DNA of 64,000 nt from Nocardia sp. NBC_01503 (GTDB taxonomy: Bacteria > Actinomycetota > Actinomycetes > Mycobacteriales > Mycobacteriaceae). Where the stretch lies: positions 7,626,001 through 7,690,000 of the forward strand of contig NZ_CP109596.1 of NCBI RefSeq assembly GCF_036327755.1. Direction: 5' to 3'. Positions 61,600-64,000 of the stretch are shown one piece after another (position 1 is the first letter of the stretch; each line of letters starts with the position of its first letter). The notes beneath the pieces are model-generated. The model did no database searches. It saw only the letters and a program-made list of their open reading frames with translations, and was not told where the DNA came from. Both the position numbers and the translations under genes were made by a program.

Positions 61600-63240
61600 T
61601 CAACCCCTCGCTCCGAGCATCGCGAGCGCCGGGGATTGCATGTAGCAGAACGAGGTCGGAGCCCCGGTCAGTTTGTTGTTGAGCACGAGGAACGAGGTGG
61701 GGTGCGCGACCGGAATCCAGGGCAGATCGTGCATGACGAGCTTTTCGGCTTCGATCACATCCCGGGCGCGGGCGGCCGGATCCGCTTCGGCGCGTGCGGC
61801 ATTGAGCAAATCGGTGAGCGCCGGGTTCTCATAGCCCGAGTAGTTCTGGTTCCCGCCGGGCAGCACATAGGTCGAGATCAGTGCCGCCGGGTCGGCGTAG
61901 TCGCCGTAGGTCGTGGTGCTGAACGCGTCGACGCCCTCGCGGGCCTTCGGATCGGTGAAGAAATTGATGTAGTTCTCCGGCGACACATTGGACAATTTCG
62001 CGTCCAGCCCGATCGCGGTGGCCACCTCGAGCCAGGCGTTCGATACCGTCGCCACCGTTGCCATACCGGTGGATGTTCCTATCACCAGCGGTTTTCCGGT
62101 CGCACCGGCTTCGCGAATCAACTGCTTGGCCCTGTCGAGATCACGGGTGACCTCCGGCGCGGCGTTCCAGGCGGCGTTGAAGGAGTCCTTGGCATAACCC
62201 CAGGTGCCGGGGTTGGTCGACAGCCTCGGTTCCAGTGCGTTACCGGCATAGGCGGCATTGATGAAACTGCGGCGGTCGAAGGCCAGCGACAGCGCCTGCC
62301 GGACTCGGATATCGCCGAGTACTCCGGTCAGGTTCGACGGGATGAGGAACTCCGTTTCCAGCGTGGGCCCGGAGTGTACGGATACCGTCGAAGTGCGTTG
62401 CAACTGCGACAGATTCGATGTGTCGGTGATCCAGCTGCCGTCGATCTCGCCGGTGGTCAGTCCGGTGGTGAGGGTGGCCGCGTCCGGAATGCCTTTGAAG
62501 GCGATGTTTTTCGTCAGCGGGGTGAGCGTGGAGTCCCAGTAGGCCGAATTGGCCGCCAGTTTGAGTGATTCGCCGGGGGTCCATTTGGCCAGCCGGTACG
62601 GGCCGGTGCACATGGTGCCGCCGTCGGGCGTACCGAATTTCTGGCCCTGCTGCTGTGCGAAGGCCTTCTCGACCACGATCCCGGGCATGGCCGACAGTTC
62701 GCCGGTGAGCCAGTAGTCCGGCTGGGTCAGGGTGATGAGCACCGTCTTCGCGTCTTCGGCGGTGATGGTGGAGACCCGATCGAAGACCTTGCCGTAGAAG
62801 CCGCCGAGTTTCGGATCACGGTTGCGTTCGAGGCTGAAGACCACATCGTCCGCGGTCAGCGGTTTGCCATCCCAGAAGGTGACGCCGGGCCGAATCGTCA
62901 GTGCCAGTGCGGTGGGTGTGCGGTATCGGTATTCGCTGGCGAGACCGGAAGCGATACTGCCGTCGGGCTTTTGGCGTAGCAGTGCATCGCACATGGTGGC
63001 GATGACGGTGTTCTCCGGGTAGTCGAACGCCGTCGCCGGGTCGAGCGTCGTCGGATCTCGATACAGCGCCCAGGTGGCACTGTCCACACCGCCCGAGGCC
63101 GCGGGGGTGTTCGGCGAGAGATTGATCAGCGAAGCGCTGTCGTTCGAAGACGAAGTCGGGATGCGGCCCGAGCATCCCGTCAGCATGGTGGCTACACACG
63201 CGGCCACCGCTATGGCACGTATACGACCCTTTGTCATCAT
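61600..63240 (-). CDS. extracellular solute-binding lipoprotein, family 5
   Basis: A 546-residue lipoprotein: signal MMTKGRIRAIAVAACVATMLTGC with a lipobox Cys, then the SBP-5 pattern TALALTIRPGVTFWDGKPLTADDVVFSLERNRDP. It captures the imported solute outside the membrane; family members bind peptides but also opines, guanidino compounds and nickel complexes. One base separates its stop from the DppB start. Confidence 0.85.
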   Translation of the reverse strand: MMTKGRIRAIAVAACVATMLTGCSGRIPTSSSNDSASLINLSPNTPAASGGVDSATWALYRDPTTLDPATAFDYPENTVIATMCDALLRQKPDGSIASGLASEYRYRTPTALALTIRPGVTFWDGKPLTADDVVFSLERNRDPKLGGFYGKVFDRVSTITAEDAKTVLITLTQPDYWLTGELSAMPGIVVEKAFAQQQGQKFGTPDGGTMCTGPYRLAKWTPGESLKLAANSAYWDSTLTPLTKNIAFKGIPDAATLTTGLTTGEIDGSWITDTSNLSQLQRTSTVSVHSGPTLETEFLIPSNLTGVLGDIRVRQALSLAFDRRSFINAAYAGNALEPRLSTNPGTWGYAKDSFNAAWNAAPEVTRDLDRAKQLIREAGATGKPLVIGTSTGMATVATVSNAWLEVATAIGLDAKLSNVSPENYINFFTDPKAREGVDAFSTTTYGDYADPAALISTYVLPGGNQNYSGYENPALTDLLNAARAEADPAARARDVIEAEKLVMHDLPWIPVAHPTSFLVLNNKLTGAPTSFCYMQSPALAMLGARG

Positions 63241-63273
63241 CGTGGAACCTGGTTTCGATCTGGTGGGGATGTT

Positions 63274-64000
63274 TCAGGAGGTCTCGCGCAGCGCGGAATT
63301 CGATTCCGTCAGCACGCCGTAGCTGGCCGGTCGGCGAGTGTCGAACAGCCCGAAGGTGAGCCAGTCGCGACGCTGATCCAGGTCGAGATCGGCGACGAGC
63401 ACCGTGTCCCGATCACGTGGCGCGCGAACGATGGTGCGGCCGTAGGGATCCGAGATGAACGAGGATCCGTAGAAGTTCGTGCCGCCCTCATGTCCGATGC
63501 GATTGACCGCGACCATGAAGGTGGCGTTGGCCAGCCCGTTGCCGGCGATCATCTGATGCCACATCGGCTCGGTGTCGAAGTCCGGGGATTCGGGTTCGGA
63601 GCCGATCGCGGTGGGATAGACCAGGATTTCCGCGCCGCCGAGCGAATATGCCCGCGCCAGTTCGGGAAACCACTGATCCCAGCAGGTCGGGAAGCCGAAT
63701 GCGGCTCCGGCCGCGGAGATCACGGGATATCCACTGTCACCGGAATCGAAATAGTGGTCTTCGTGGTAACCGGGAAACGCTGGAATGTGTAGCTTTCGCG
63801 TTCTCGCGTGCAGTTCCCCGTCCGGTCCGACCAGAATCGCCGTATTGAAGCCCAGGCGACTGTCGTTGCGCTCGTACAGCGAAGCGTGCACGAACACACC
63901 GAGCTCGGTGGCGTACTGCCGAGCGAACGCGATGGTCGGACCGTCGGGGATGCTCTCGCGATACCGCTCGGCACCGGCATGGTCCGGAACCGTCGCGAAG
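63274..64000 (-). CDS. aguB: N-carbamoylputrescine amidase-like nitrilase (AguB), 5' end outside window
   Basis: The frame is open to the window end, so about 240 C-terminal residues are visible. TRKLHIPAFPGYHEDHYFDSGDSG holds the catalytic Lys, and FPTCWDQWFPELARAYSL the catalytic Cys. The CWDQWFPE signature and WHQMIAGNGLANATFMVAVNRIG are strongly typical of AguB, which hydrolyses N-carbamoylputrescine to putrescine, CO2 and ammonia. Its stop lies 33 bases before the solute-binding-protein gene, so it leads the importer operon. The catalytic Glu lies in the part not seen. Confidence 0.85.
   Translation of the reverse strand, partial: FATVPDHAGAERYRESIPDGPTIAFARQYATELGVFVHASLYERNDSRLGFNTAILVGPDGELHARTRKLHIPAFPGYHEDHYFDSGDSGYPVISAAGAAFGFPTCWDQWFPELARAYSLGGAEILVYPTAIGSEPESPDFDTEPMWHQMIAGNGLANATFMVAVNRIGHEGGTNFYGSSFISDPYGRTIVRAPRDRDTVLVADLDLDQRRDWLTFGLFDTRRPASYGVLTESNSALRETS

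Noticed and set aside
1..64000. CRISPR arrays, tRNA or rRNA genes, complete insertion sequences
   Set aside because: I saw no regularly spaced repeats, no tRNA-like cloverleaf with a conserved TTCRANNC arm that I could defend, and no transposase motifs or terminal inverted repeats.

Overview
The window is high-GC actinobacterial DNA. It most likely comes from Nocardia or a close mycolata relative. The main reason is that the left end reproduces, gene by gene, the Mycobacterium tuberculosis Rv0079-Rv0087 dormancy block: an HPF-like protein, a PPOX protein, then the hyc-like membrane complex with an Rv0081-type ArsR regulator. Tight ATGA/GTGA operons and frequent GTG starts fit the same group. 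No rRNA, tRNA, CRISPR array or intact insertion sequence was found.

Region 1 (0-17.5 kb) is a hypoxia/dormancy-type locus. It holds a ribosome-hibernation-like protein, a PPOX flavoprotein, a zinc-ribbon/GNAT pair and a six-gene hydrogenase-4/complex-I-like operon whose large subunit lacks the nickel-binding cysteines. Two near-identical ArsR regulators follow, then two copies of a module made of a degenerate malic-enzyme-like protein and a small conserved protein. One copy also carries a shortened PEP carboxykinase. A type II NADH dehydrogenase-like protein closes the region. Eight copies of a related ~18-bp A/T-rich element sit in front of these transcription units, so they probably form one ArsR regulon.

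Region 2 (17.5-37 kb) is a minus-strand biosynthetic cluster of the highly reducing type II polyketide kind. It has MAT, ACP, ketoreductase, two hotdog dehydratase-like proteins, one intact ketosynthase, a Cys-less ketosynthase homologue, a ketosynthase fused to a dead ketosynthase (KS-CLF fusion) and a KASIII-like enzyme with an altered triad. Tailoring genes (FAD monooxygenase, C/O-methyltransferase, SnoaL-like, SDR, quinone oxidoreductase), a SARP regulator and an MMPL exporter complete it. Start/stop overlaps show most of it is one or two operons.

Region 3 (37-50 kb) is general metabolism and stress. It contains a persulfide dioxygenase/rhodanese plus TauE exporter operon behind two CstR/CsoR-like operators, an ECF sigma/anti-sigma pair, and a TetR/quinone reductase pair with matching operators. 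It also has a four-gene glycosyltransferase/acyl-CoA dehydrogenase/PIG-L/methyltransferase cassette, a DJ-1 protein and a catalase.

Region 4 (50-64 kb) centres on agmatine/guanidine chemistry. There are three agmatine-deiminase-family genes (one Tat-exported lipoprotein, one internally deleted, one intact), each behind the same 18-bp TGAC...GTCA palindrome. Two paralogous TetR regulators lie among them. An operon follows with an AguB-like N-carbamoylputrescine amidase, a dipeptide-type ABC importer and a second nitrilase. Several decayed genes (a kinase/hydrolase chimera, a DUF4436 fragment, the deleted deiminase) mark this stretch as recently rearranged.
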